This document shows, in pieces, positions 8,024-16,251 of a stretch of 30,762 nt of DNA. A program made the position numbers and the translations under genes. Location of the stretch: positions 1-30,762 of the forward strand of contig URAP01000022.1 of NCBI GenBank assembly GCA_900545935.1, given 5' to 3'. Origin of the DNA: an uncultured Eubacteriales bacterium (GTDB lineage: Bacteria > Bacillota > Clostridia > Oscillospirales > CAG-272). Numbering within the stretch: the first letter of the stretch is position 1; each line of letters starts with the position of its first letter. The notes under the pieces were generated by a model. That model was given only the letters and a program-made list of their open reading frames with translations, was not told where the DNA came from and made no database searches.

Positions 8024-10861
8024 ATGGCATCAAATCGTATTGTAGTGCGCGGTGCGCGTGTAAACAATCTTAAAAATATATCGCTCGAGATACCGAGAGA
8101 CAAGCTCGTTGTATTTACCGGACTGTCGGGGTCGGGAAAATCGTCGCTTGCCTTCGACACCATATATGCCGAGGGGCATCGCCGCTTTGTCGAGTCGCTC
8201 TCGTCGTATGCGCGCATGTTTCTCGGTCAGCTCGACAAGCCGGACGTTGACTCGATAGAGGGACTTTCTCCGTCTATTTCGATAGATCAGAAAACAACCT
8301 CAAAGAACCCGCGCTCGACCGTCGGCACCGTTACCGAGATATATGACTATCTCCGACTGCTGTACGCGCGCTGCGGAACGCCGCACTGCCCGGTCTGCGG
8401 CAAGGAGATAACGAGTCAGACGGTGGATCAGATAATCGACAGGATAATGGAGCTGCCCGACCGTACAAAATTTCTCATTCTTGCGCCGGTCGTCCGCGCC
8501 AAGAAGGGCAGGCACGAAAAGACGATAGAGGCGGCGAAAAAGGGCGGCTTTGTCCGCGTTCGCGTCGACGGCTCGATGTACGACCTCGGCGAGACGATAG
8601 AGCTCGACAAGAACAAGAAGCACACGGTGGAGATAGTCGTCGACCGTATGGTAAAGCGCGACGGCATTCGAGACCGCCTCGGCGACTCGGTGGAGACCGC
8701 GCTCTCGCTCGCGGACGGTAATCTGACGATCGCGCTGCTCGGCGACGACGGCGCGGAGGGCGAGGAGCTGACCTTTTCACAGAACTACGCTTGTGAGGAA
8801 CACGGGATAAGCGTTACCGCGCTCGAGCCGAGAATGTTCTCGTTCAACAATCCGGCAGGAGCGTGCCCCGAGTGCGCGGGTCTCGGTGAGAAGCGGATAA
8901 TCTCATTCGATCGCGTCGCTCCCGACCGCTCACTTTCGCTGCGCGGCGGCGCCATTCAATGCAACGGCTTTAAGAGCAATATGGACGAGTCGGGCTGGAA
9001 CGGTCCGCTGTTCATTGCAGTGGGCAAAAGGCACGGCTTTGACCTTGATATGCCGCTCTCCGAATATTCGCCCGAGGCGCTGCATGCACTCGCATACGGT
9101 ACGGGCGACGAGCTGTACTACGTCGAGCGGGTGTTTGACGGCGTTGTTCACCGCAATAATGTCAAGTTTCCCGGCGTTATCGGCATAATTCAGGCGCGCT
9201 TCGATCAGTCGCAGGACGAGTATTACGAGCAGTTTGTCGAGGATATCGCATGTCATAGCTGTCACGGCGACCGTCTCCGCCCCGAGATACTTTCGGTCAC
9301 GGTGGGCGGAAAGAACATCATCGAGCTCTGCCGTATGCCGATACGCGACGAGATAGAATTTTTCGATAACCTTACCTTTGATGCCGCGCGCGAGCCGATA
9401 GCCCGCGAGATACTCAAGGAGATACGCTCGCGCCTGCATTTCCTCGGCACCGTCGGGCTTGAATATCTCGATCTTGCGCGCAAGGCGGGAACGCTCTCGG
9501 GCGGCGAGGCACAGCGCATCAGGCTCGCAACGCAGATAGGCTCGTCGCTTATCGGCGTGCTTTACGTGCTTGACGAGCCGAGCATCGGTCTGCATCAGCG
9601 CGACAACGGAAAGCTGATAACGGCGCTTAAAAATCTGCGCGACATGGGCAACAGCGTCATTGTCGTCGAGCATGATGAGGAGACGATGCTCGAGAGCGAT
9701 TACATCGTGGATATCGGACCGGGTGCGGGGATCCACGGCGGCGAGATAGTCGCCGCGGGAACGCCGGCAGAGGTCGCGGCAAACACAGCGTCGATAACGG
9801 GCGATTATCTTTCGGGCAGGCGGCAGATAGCCGTACCGAGCAAGCGCAGGAGCGGCAGCGGGGAGTATGTCACCGTTTACGGCGCTGCGGAGCACAATCT
9901 GCGAGGGATAGACGTGCGGTTTCCGCTCGGCAAGTTCATCTGCGTCACGGGTGTTTCGGGTTCGGGAAAATCGTCGCTCGTCAATTCCATTCTATATCCC
10001 GTCCTCGCGCATGAGCTTAACCGCGCCACGACCTTTGCGGGTAAATATGACCGCATCGAGGGTATAGAGAAGCTCGACAAGGTCATCTGCATAGATCAGA
10101 GCCCCATCGGCAGAACCCCGCGCTCAAATCCCGCAACCTACACGGGTGTGTTTACCGATATACGCAATCTGTTTGCCGAGACGCAGGATGCGAGAAAGCG
10201 CGGCTTCAAGCCCGGGCGCTTCTCCTTCAATGTCAAGGGAGGGCGCTGCGAGGCGTGCGAGGGCGACGGCGTTAAGAAGATAGAGATGCATTTTCTGCCC
10301 GACGTATACGTCACCTGCGACGTGTGCAGGGGGCACAGATATAATCGCGACACTCTCGAGGTACGCTACAAGGGAAAGAATATATCCGAGGTGCTCGATA
10401 TGACGGCGGAGGAGGGACTCGAATTCTTCTCGGCTATGCCGTCCATCGCGCGCAAGCTGCGTGCAATGTGCGAGGTCGGACTCGGATATGTCAAGCTCGG
10501 ACAGTCCTCCACAACGCTCTCCGGCGGCGAGGCTCAGCGCGTAAAGCTTGCTTCCGAGCTTGCAAAGCGCGCGACCGGCAGGACCTTCTATCTGCTCGAC
10601 GAGCCTACGACCGGACTGCACACTGCCGATGTCGCAAAGCTGATAGACGTGCTTCAGCGTCTTGTGGATGCGGGAAATACCGTGCTCGTTATCGAGCATA
10701 ATCTCGACCTTATCAAGACCGCCGATCATATAATAGATCTCGGGCCTGACGGCGGTGACGGCGGCGGACGTATCGTTGCCAGCGGTACGCCCGAGGAGGT
10801 CGCGCGCTGCCCCGAGTCCTTTACCGGACAGTTTTTGCGTGATAAGCTCGGTATGAAATGA
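8024..10861 (+). CDS. uvrA: Excinuclease ABC subunit A
   Basis: UvrA is the damage-sensing ATPase that loads UvrB on DNA. At 945 residues it is full length. It shows the tandem ABC architecture: Walker A GLSGSGKSS (about 33-41), a first CPVC zinc element (about 122-125), further cysteine pairs (CPEC, CHSC), signature LSGGEAQR and Walker B VLDEPSIGLHQRDN near 490-525, second Walker A GVSGSGKSS (about 643-651), the second zinc module CEAC...CDVC (about 741-767), second signature LSGGEAQR (about 831) and LDEPTTGLH. AAAAGGAAAAAG precedes the ATG. The 133-base gap after uvrB has no clear terminator or promoter, so a uvrBA operon is likely. It is followed by a bidirectional terminator. Confidence 0.97.
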   Translation: MASNRIVVRGARVNNLKNISLEIPRDKLVVFTGLSGSGKSSLAFDTIYAEGHRRFVESLSSYARMFLGQLDKPDVDSIEGLSPSISIDQKTTSKNPRSTVGTVTEIYDYLRLLYARCGTPHCPVCGKEITSQTVDQIIDRIMELPDRTKFLILAPVVRAKKGRHEKTIEAAKKGGFVRVRVDGSMYDLGETIELDKNKKHTVEIVVDRMVKRDGIRDRLGDSVETALSLADGNLTIALLGDDGAEGEELTFSQNYACEEHGISVTALEPRMFSFNNPAGACPECAGLGEKRIISFDRVAPDRSLSLRGGAIQCNGFKSNMDESGWNGPLFIAVGKRHGFDLDMPLSEYSPEALHALAYGTGDELYYVERVFDGVVHRNNVKFPGVIGIIQARFDQSQDEYYEQFVEDIACHSCHGDRLRPEILSVTVGGKNIIELCRMPIRDEIEFFDNLTFDAAREPIAREILKEIRSRLHFLGTVGLEYLDLARKAGTLSGGEAQRIRLATQIGSSLIGVLYVLDEPSIGLHQRDNGKLITALKNLRDMGNSVIVVEHDEETMLESDYIVDIGPGAGIHGGEIVAAGTPAEVAANTASITGDYLSGRRQIAVPSKRRSGSGEYVTVYGAAEHNLRGIDVRFPLGKFICVTGVSGSGKSSLVNSILYPVLAHELNRATTFAGKYDRIEGIEKLDKVICIDQSPIGRTPRSNPATYTGVFTDIRNLFAETQDARKRGFKPGRFSFNVKGGRCEACEGDGVKKIEMHFLPDVYVTCDVCRGHRYNRDTLEVRYKGKNISEVLDMTAEEGLEFFSAMPSIARKLRAMCEVGLGYVKLGQSSTTLSGGEAQRVKLASELAKRATGRTFYLLDEPTTGLHTADVAKLIDVLQRLVDAGNTVLVIEHNLDLIKTADHIIDLGPDGGDGGGRIVASGTPEEVARCPESFTGQFLRDKLGMK

Positions 10862-11000
10862 GCGTGACCGACGGTGCAGCGGATCGCTGTGCTTCCGACA
10901 GCTGAACTGCGTGCCGCTCCGAACCGAAATGTGTGCCGAATTGAGCTTCTTGCCGAGTCGGGATGCAGTTCGAGCCGAAATACACACAGACAAAAATGAC

Positions 11001-11044
11001 CCCGCCGCATACGGAGAGAAGCCGTGTGCGGCGGGACTGTTTTA
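11001..11044. terminator. Bidirectional terminator between uvrA and the DUF1836 gene
   Basis: A 14-bp stem with one G-T pair (11001-11014 and 11022-11035, 7-base loop) is followed on the plus strand by CTGTTTTA. Read on the minus strand it is followed by CATTTTTG. It therefore serves both convergent genes. The 139 bases between the uvrA stop and the hairpin hold nothing recognisable. Confidence 0.85.
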
Positions 11045-11090
11045 GCTATGAGATTATATTCGGTGTATGACGGCTGCCGATATTTTTAGC

Positions 11091-11699
11091 TCAGATGTCA
11101 TTCTTCAGGCTGATATCACATTCATCGACTGTTTTCCCGTCGAGCAGGATCAGCTTTTCGGACAGCAGACGAGTAAGGCCGCCTATCATTGCCGAGGTGA
11201 CTATCAGACTTTTTGCGGTATCGGTGGAGATATCCTCGCGATCAGGGTGGCCGAGTATCGGACCGGCTATCATGCGTATCTGCTCGACGAAATAGTCTGC
11301 GGTTATGCGGTGGCGGTGAACATAGTTGGTATATGTCGTTCTCAGCTCCTCCTGCGACAAGCCGGTGGGCAGCAGCTGCTTTATCATTGCAATGCTGAGA
11401 TTTTGCTTGAGCGTTAGTATAACTATAAGATAGGCTATATGCGTGCGGTAATAGCGCTTCTTTATCGGCTCGGGCATTACCTTGGTGCGGACATAGTTAT
11501 TGATGGTGGAGGCGGTTATGAACTGCTCCTCCTTCAGCTCGGGCGGCAGATAGTCGAGATACTGCTTGAGCAGTGAGAGCACCTGCTCCATATACAGCCC
11601 TATTTCGGGTATCTCATCCCATTCGGGCAACCGGAAATTCTTTATGTACAGCTCCCAGCGTCTTAGCTTTCCGGCTATCAATGCTTTGTCGTATGCCAT
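11091..11699 (-). CDS. DUF1836 family putative DNA-binding regulator
   Basis: This 202-residue soluble protein matches the DUF1836 family of Clostridia, which begins with a MerR-like helix-turn-helix. Typical segments are visible: LPEWDEIPEIGLYMEQVL (about 24-41), FITASTINNYVRTKVMPEPI (about 60-79, the helix-turn-helix region with the characteristic INNYV) and RTHIAYLIVILTLKQNLSI. The C-terminal half is helical, with no recognisable ligand domain. AGAGGAAAAG precedes the start. It has its own promoter although it lies just downstream of the acp gene on the same strand, so it may be transcribed both with fkbH-acp and alone. Family assignment is from recalled sequence patterns; the target genes are unknown. 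Confidence 0.8.
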   Translation of the reverse strand: MAYDKALIAGKLRRWELYIKNFRLPEWDEIPEIGLYMEQVLSLLKQYLDYLPPELKEEQFITASTINNYVRTKVMPEPIKKRYYRTHIAYLIVILTLKQNLSIAMIKQLLPTGLSQEELRTTYTNYVHRHRITADYFVEQIRMIAGPILGHPDREDISTDTAKSLIVTSAMIGGLTRLLSEKLILLDGKTVDECDISLKNDI

Positions 11700-11764
11700 G
11701 AACTTTTCCTCTTATGTCTCACGAATTTAAAAAATAATTCCGTTGAAATATTACATTATTTGAT

Positions 11765-11793
11765 ATTATAGCACTTATTTGGATAAATTGCAA
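11765..11793 (-). promoter_or_regulatory. Promoter of the DUF1836 gene
   Basis: On the minus strand TTGCAA (11793-11788), 17 bases and a perfect TATAAT (11770-11765) lie about 60 bases upstream of the start codon. The element sits in the 142-base gap after the acp gene. Confidence 0.65.
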
Positions 11794-11841
11794 GTCTTTT
11801 TCTTTTCGTTGCCGCAGATGTTTCGGATAATAGCTGATGAT

Positions 11842-12084
11842 CTATCGCAGCAGCGCCTCTATCGCGTCGGCAAGCTCGCCGACATTCTGCATTGACAGTA
11901 CCTGCTTCATGCTGAAATGCACCGAAAAGGCGCTCTCTACCTCGCCTATCAGAGTGATATGCATGATGGAATCCCAGCCGTCGATATCGGCGGAGGTGGT
12001 ACTGTCGGAGAGGACTATGCCGTCATCGTCGAAAACGTCGCGGAAGATCTCGCCGAGGCGAGCCATTATCTCTCGGTGTGTCAT
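11842..12084 (-). CDS. Stand-alone acyl carrier protein
   Basis: This 80-residue acidic helical protein carries the phosphopantetheine attachment serine in GWDSIMHITL (Ser39). The Trp-Asp-Ser-Ile form is usual for carrier proteins of polyketide, peptide or sugar-modification pathways, as distinct from the DSL of fatty acid AcpP. Its ATG directly follows the TAA stop of fkbH with no bases between, and the ribosome site TTGAGGTAG lies inside the end of fkbH, so the two are translationally coupled. In known systems (FkbH-type pathways) such an ACP receives a glyceryl group derived from 1,3-bisphosphoglycerate. No ketosynthase, dehydrogenase or acyltransferase is nearby. Confidence 0.88.
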   Translation of the reverse strand: MTHREIMARLGEIFRDVFDDDGIVLSDSTTSADIDGWDSIMHITLIGEVESAFSVHFSMKQVLSMQNVGELADAIEALLR

Positions 12085-13965
12085 TTATTCTACCTCAATA
12101 TATGTTTTTTTCGGAATATAGTCGCATACACGGCAGCTGCATGTGTATGCGCGGCGTTCCGGGGCAGGGATGTGCGTGCCCTTTGCGCCGTCAGCACTCG
12201 TGTCATGCGTGATGTTGTCGGTGCGGTCGTTTTGAGCGGTGCTGTCCTTGCTGCCGGGTGTGATGCTTTCATGGCAGCCGTTCCGAACTGTGTTGTCCTG
12301 TACGGTGAATCCGAAGTCGGGCAGCAGCTCGGCTACCATGCCGTTTTTCGGTGTCGGTATATATTCGGCGCGGACGGCGGTGCAGCCGAGCTTCCGCGCA
12401 CGATCGAACAGCGCGTTCATCATGCACGCCTCTACCCCTCGGCGGAGCACGCGGCAGGACATGAGCAGCGTTTCGAGAAACAGTATGCCGCCATGCTCGT
12501 GCCGTGCTACGATAATGCCGACAAGACCGCAGTCTCCGTGCTTATCCGAGAGCGAGAAGCAGAGCGTCAGGGCGTCGGAGTCTCGTCCGAGCGCGGCTAT
12601 CTGCTCCGGTGTGTAGCGGACGGTGCGCAGATTGAACTGGTTCGAGCGTTGCGAGAGCTGTGATACACGGCGACAGTTCAGCTCGGTTATACCCTCAATG
12701 TGCAGACGCATGTCGAGTGAGGCGAGATACTCGTTATATGTCGCGGCAGACCTTGCCTCCTCACGCCGCTGAGCCTCCGCACGGTACATCTCGGTGCGGC
12801 GGACATCCTCGCTCGAGAGCGAGGACGGCTCGAACAGAGACAGCTTTTTCAGCATATCGGGACGCATGGCGGGGTCGTCAGGCAGCTCCGGAACGGTTAT
12901 TTCCGGGACAAGCTCGCGCACGAGCCGACGCTCAAACGGAGTGTCGTCAAGAAAGACCATACTGTCCGTTCCTATGCCGAGCTCTGCGGCGATGGAGAGA
13001 ATGTTCGCAGCCTTGTCCTCATAATTCGCGCGGAAGGCGGCAAAATCCTCCTCGCGCAGGATCATGTCCGGATGGGTGCGGATAGCCTCGCGCGCCGCGT
13101 TTTCGTCGTTTTTGGAGCAAACGGCAAGCAGTATACCACGCCTGCGCAGTTCACGCAGATACAGCTGCAATGCGGAAAAAGCACGCCCCTCGCCGAGCTC
13201 GCCAAGCTCAAGTCCGCCGATTCCGTCCTCTGCGAGTACGCCGCCCCACAAAGTGCCGTCGAGGTCGAGTATGACGCATTTCAGCGCTCTGCCGGAGCAA
13301 GCGGCGACAATGTCGGCGATAGCTCCGCCGAGCAGAGGAAGCGCAGCGTCGGATACCGTCATCTGTGCGATATAGTACATTCTCGGGTCATAGAAGCTAT
13401 CCCTTCCGACCTGTCCCTGCAGCGCCTCGAGGTCGAGGTATGTAACGCAGCCGAGCGCCGCGCCTGCCTCACAGAGCAGCAGAGAGAGACGGCGCAGCTG
13501 ATAGGAAAACGAGGATGGCGTTGTATTTCCGAGACTCCCGGTCACGCCGTCGTACGGCATAGCGGGACCGAGATGGATTATCCTTGCGCCGGGGCGGAGA
13601 GAAGAGAAGCGCTGCCACAGCGCGGCGGTCTCAGCCGCCGTACGCTCGGCAAAGGTCAGGCGCTCCTTCTCGGACGGCTCTGCGCAGAAGCGCTCGGCGA
13701 GCTTTTCCGCGCAGAGATATATGACCGCATGATCGGGATCAAAGGCATACAGCTCGGAGCATGGGTCGTCTATCATCGCTCTCACCTGATCGAATTCTGT
13801 GTCGAGCATTGCCGCGTCTATCCCGAGCGCCTTGCAGCTGCCGCATATCGCCGTTGACAGATGTTGCGTCGAGCAGTCGCCGAGTACCGCTATCCTGGCA
13901 TCGTTTCCATCGGAGCCTTTTGCGAGCCGCCGCAGCTCATTGTATGTATAGCTTTTTTCGGTCAT
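12085..13965 (-). CDS. FkbH-like HAD-family glyceryl-ACP synthase
   Basis: FkbH-family enzymes dephosphorylate 1,3-bisphosphoglycerate and transfer the glyceryl unit to an acyl carrier protein. This 626-residue protein has an N-terminal SGNH-like region (LGDCSTQ, 28-34), the HAD core with catalytic DLDGT (234-238) followed by WGG, motif II CSKND (283-287), motif IV FLDD (338-341), and a C-terminal GNAT-like part (LSDKHGDCGLVG, 472-483; SCRVLRRGVE, 503-512). The family normally ends with a short segment leading to Y-x-PK-TYIEV; here about 40 polar residues (roughly 560-605) and a CSCRVC cluster (609-614) are inserted before DYIPKKTYIEV. A strong AAGGAGG site precedes the ATG. Its partner ACP follows immediately. 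The pathway end product is not visible. Confidence 0.88.
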   Translation of the reverse strand: MTEKSYTYNELRRLAKGSDGNDARIAVLGDCSTQHLSTAICGSCKALGIDAAMLDTEFDQVRAMIDDPCSELYAFDPDHAVIYLCAEKLAERFCAEPSEKERLTFAERTAAETAALWQRFSSLRPGARIIHLGPAMPYDGVTGSLGNTTPSSFSYQLRRLSLLLCEAGAALGCVTYLDLEALQGQVGRDSFYDPRMYYIAQMTVSDAALPLLGGAIADIVAACSGRALKCVILDLDGTLWGGVLAEDGIGGLELGELGEGRAFSALQLYLRELRRRGILLAVCSKNDENAAREAIRTHPDMILREEDFAAFRANYEDKAANILSIAAELGIGTDSMVFLDDTPFERRLVRELVPEITVPELPDDPAMRPDMLKKLSLFEPSSLSSEDVRRTEMYRAEAQRREEARSAATYNEYLASLDMRLHIEGITELNCRRVSQLSQRSNQFNLRTVRYTPEQIAALGRDSDALTLCFSLSDKHGDCGLVGIIVARHEHGGILFLETLLMSCRVLRRGVEACMMNALFDRARKLGCTAVRAEYIPTPKNGMVAELLPDFGFTVQDNTVRNGCHESITPGSKDSTAQNDRTDNITHDTSADGAKGTHIPAPERRAYTCSCRVCDYIPKKTYIEVE

Positions 13966-14120
13966 GCCGTTTTCCTCCTTTTCTGCGCGGCAGGCTTTCG
14001 GTGCTTTACATGCCCGTTTTGTTACGTGTATCCGTGTACGGGATCATACGGGTGTCGAGACTTTCTGCGCGAGCTTTTCGGTTTTCTTGCGCGTGGGTTT
14101 TTCGGTGATATTTACATTAT

Positions 14121-14149
14121 ATTTTATCACAAAGTCGGCGGCATTGCAA
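14121..14149 (-). promoter_or_regulatory. Promoter of the fkbH-acp operon
   Basis: On the minus strand TTGCAA (14149-14144), 17 bases and TAAAAT (14126-14121) give a start near 14114 and a leader of about 150 bases. The leader shows no clear riboswitch or terminator. The promoter is divergent from and only 28 bases away from that of dxs; between them is a G/C-rich segment. Confidence 0.55.
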
Positions 14150-14176
14150 TACGCTTCGGCGGGCTGCGGCGGAGAA

Positions 14177-14205
14177 TTGACAAAAAAGTGTTTTTGGATT
14201 ATAAT
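14177..14205 (+). promoter_or_regulatory. Consensus SigA promoter of dxs-rarA
   Basis: TTGACA (14177-14182), exactly 17 bases and TATAAT (14200-14205): a perfect consensus promoter. The start should be near 14212, leaving a leader of about 60 bases. A second TATAAT-like run (GTATAAT) follows at 14206-14212. Confidence 0.85.
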
Positions 14206-14271
14206 GTATAATAGAAATTTATATATATGTAGAATTAAGCGGTCGATTTTTGTCGTCCGGAAAGGGTCACG

Positions 14272-16251
14272 ATGGGTAAGTACGATTTTCCGAGCCATGA
14301 TATGCTTGTCACTATGAATAAGAGCCAGCTTGCAACGCTCGCAAACAGGATGCGCTCGGTAATTATCTCATCAACGGCAAAGAACGGCGGACATCTTGCC
14401 TCTAATCTCGGAATGGTCGAGGCTACCATCGCGCTTCATCGCGTATTCGACGCGGAGCATGACCACCTTGTTTTTGATGTTGGTCATCAGTGCTACGCAC
14501 ACAAGCTGCTCACCGGCAGAGCCGACGGTTTTTCCTCGCTGCGCAGCTACGGCGGTATGTCGGGCTTTCCGTCGCCGCTCGAGAGCGGTAGCGACCCGTT
14601 CTATGCAGGACATTGCGGAGCGTCGCTCTCAGCCGCGCTCGGTCTGTCCGAATATGATAAAATGACCGGCTCGGATGCATTTACCGTAGCCGTTATAGGT
14701 GATGCCGCATTTTCAAACGGTATGGTATTCGAGGCAATGAATAACTGTGTCGGACGCGGGCTGAATCTCATTATCCTGCTCAATGACAATACAATGTCTA
14801 TCGACAAGAGCGTTGGCGGATTGTCGAGCCACCTTAAAAAGATGCGTACCGACACGGCGTATTTTGCATTCAAGCACTCGATGAAGGCTATGCTCGGACG
14901 GGTGCCGGTAGTCGGACGCGGACTCAAGGACAGAACTCGCAACGCAAAGGACCGCGTTCGCCGCGCATTGCTCGGAGACAGTATATTCGAGAGCATGGGG
15001 CTTGATTATCTCGGGCCGGTCGACGGTCACGACGAGGCGCGTCTCGAGGCGGTGCTGCGCGAGGCCAAACTGCGTGACCGCATATGTGTTGTGCATATGG
15101 TCACCGAAAAGGGTAAGGGCTTCCCGCTTGCCGAGACATCGCCGGAGCGGTATCATTCGGTCGGCGCCTTTGACCCGTCGGTCGGAGTTAAGCCGTCCGC
15201 TGAGCCTACATTCTCGTCGGTGTTCGGTTCGGAGATGTGCTCTATCGCCGCGCGGGATGACAAGCTCGTAGCCATAACCGCCGCTATGTGCGACGGCACG
15301 GGTCTGACCGAGTTTCACGGACGGTATCCGGAGCGATTCTTCGATGTCGGTATCGAGGAGGAGCACGCAGTGGCATTTTCGGGCGGACTCGGCGTTGCCG
15401 GGCTTCATCCCGTTTTTGCTGTCTACTCGACCTTTTTGCAGCGAACCTACGATCAGGTGTTTCACGATGTTGCGCTGCAGCGCGCACGCACGGTGCTTGC
15501 GATAGACCGCGCGGGGCTTGTCGGCGGAGACGGTGTTACGCATCAGGGCATCTACGATGTTTCTATGCTGTCGAGCATCCCCGGTATCTCGATATATTCG
15601 CCCGACAGCTTTGCCGAGCTGCGCGAATCGCTCGATGAGGCGGTATCGCTCGATGCGCTGACAGCTGTCAGATATCCGAGAGGCGGCGAGCCCGAATACG
15701 ACCGCAGCGTGTATCACCCGATATGCGGCGGTGCTGCCGTCGCGGCCGATTACGGTGTCGCACCGCGCCTGACCGTCATTACCTACGGCAGAATAACCGC
15801 CGAGGCATCACATGCGGCGGAGGCGCTTTCCGCGCGTGGCACAGCGGTGCGCATTATCAGGCTGAAAAAAATATATCCTGTCGACGCGCAGGCGCTGCTG
15901 CCCGAGCTGCGCGGAGAGGCGCTCTATCTGCTCGAGGAGGGTATCGAGAGCGGCGGCGTGGGCGAGAAGCTTGCAGCTTTGCTGCTGACGGCGCTGTCGG
16001 TGCGCGGCGGACGTGTACCGAGAACGGTCGTTCACGCGGTGCATGACCGCTTTGTCCCGCACGGCGATGTTCCGTCGCTTTTCCGCGAGCTCGGTTTTGA
16101 CAGTGTGTCGCTCGAGCATCGCTTCGCCGCCGTGCTCGGAGAGAATATTGCGGATGGTGAGAGGCTCGCCGGAACAGAAAGTATCTCGGGCGGCGAGACC
16201 GACGGCGCGGATGCCGATGCTCCGTCCGTGACAGGAAAAGAGGTAGACTGA
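14272..16251 (+). CDS. dxs: 1-deoxy-D-xylulose-5-phosphate synthase
   Basis: Dxs joins pyruvate and glyceraldehyde 3-phosphate in the first step of the MEP isoprenoid pathway, using thiamine diphosphate. The protein is 659 residues (usual 620-640). Family segments are clear: GGHLASNLGMVEATIALH, VFDVGHQCYAHKLLTGR, the thiamine diphosphate site around 142-172 ending in LNDNTMSIDKSVGGL, the catalytic glutamate in GIEEEHAVAF (about 360), and DRAGLVGGDGVTHQGIYD. Two motifs deviate from the common form: GDG-A is GDAAFSNG, and GHSS is GHCGAS (about 112-117). The Mg-binding Asp is kept, so activity is expected. A polar 25-residue C-terminal tail is extra. AAAGGG lies 5 bases before the ATG. rarA overlaps the stop by one base. 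Confidence 0.88.
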   Translation: MGKYDFPSHDMLVTMNKSQLATLANRMRSVIISSTAKNGGHLASNLGMVEATIALHRVFDAEHDHLVFDVGHQCYAHKLLTGRADGFSSLRSYGGMSGFPSPLESGSDPFYAGHCGASLSAALGLSEYDKMTGSDAFTVAVIGDAAFSNGMVFEAMNNCVGRGLNLIILLNDNTMSIDKSVGGLSSHLKKMRTDTAYFAFKHSMKAMLGRVPVVGRGLKDRTRNAKDRVRRALLGDSIFESMGLDYLGPVDGHDEARLEAVLREAKLRDRICVVHMVTEKGKGFPLAETSPERYHSVGAFDPSVGVKPSAEPTFSSVFGSEMCSIAARDDKLVAITAAMCDGTGLTEFHGRYPERFFDVGIEEEHAVAFSGGLGVAGLHPVFAVYSTFLQRTYDQVFHDVALQRARTVLAIDRAGLVGGDGVTHQGIYDVSMLSSIPGISIYSPDSFAELRESLDEAVSLDALTAVRYPRGGEPEYDRSVYHPICGGAAVAADYGVAPRLTVITYGRITAEASHAAEALSARGTAVRIIRLKKIYPVDAQALLPELRGEALYLLEEGIESGGVGEKLAALLLTALSVRGGRVPRTVVHAVHDRFVPHGDVPSLFRELGFDSVSLEHRFAAVLGENIADGERLAGTESISGGETDGADADAPSVTGKEVD

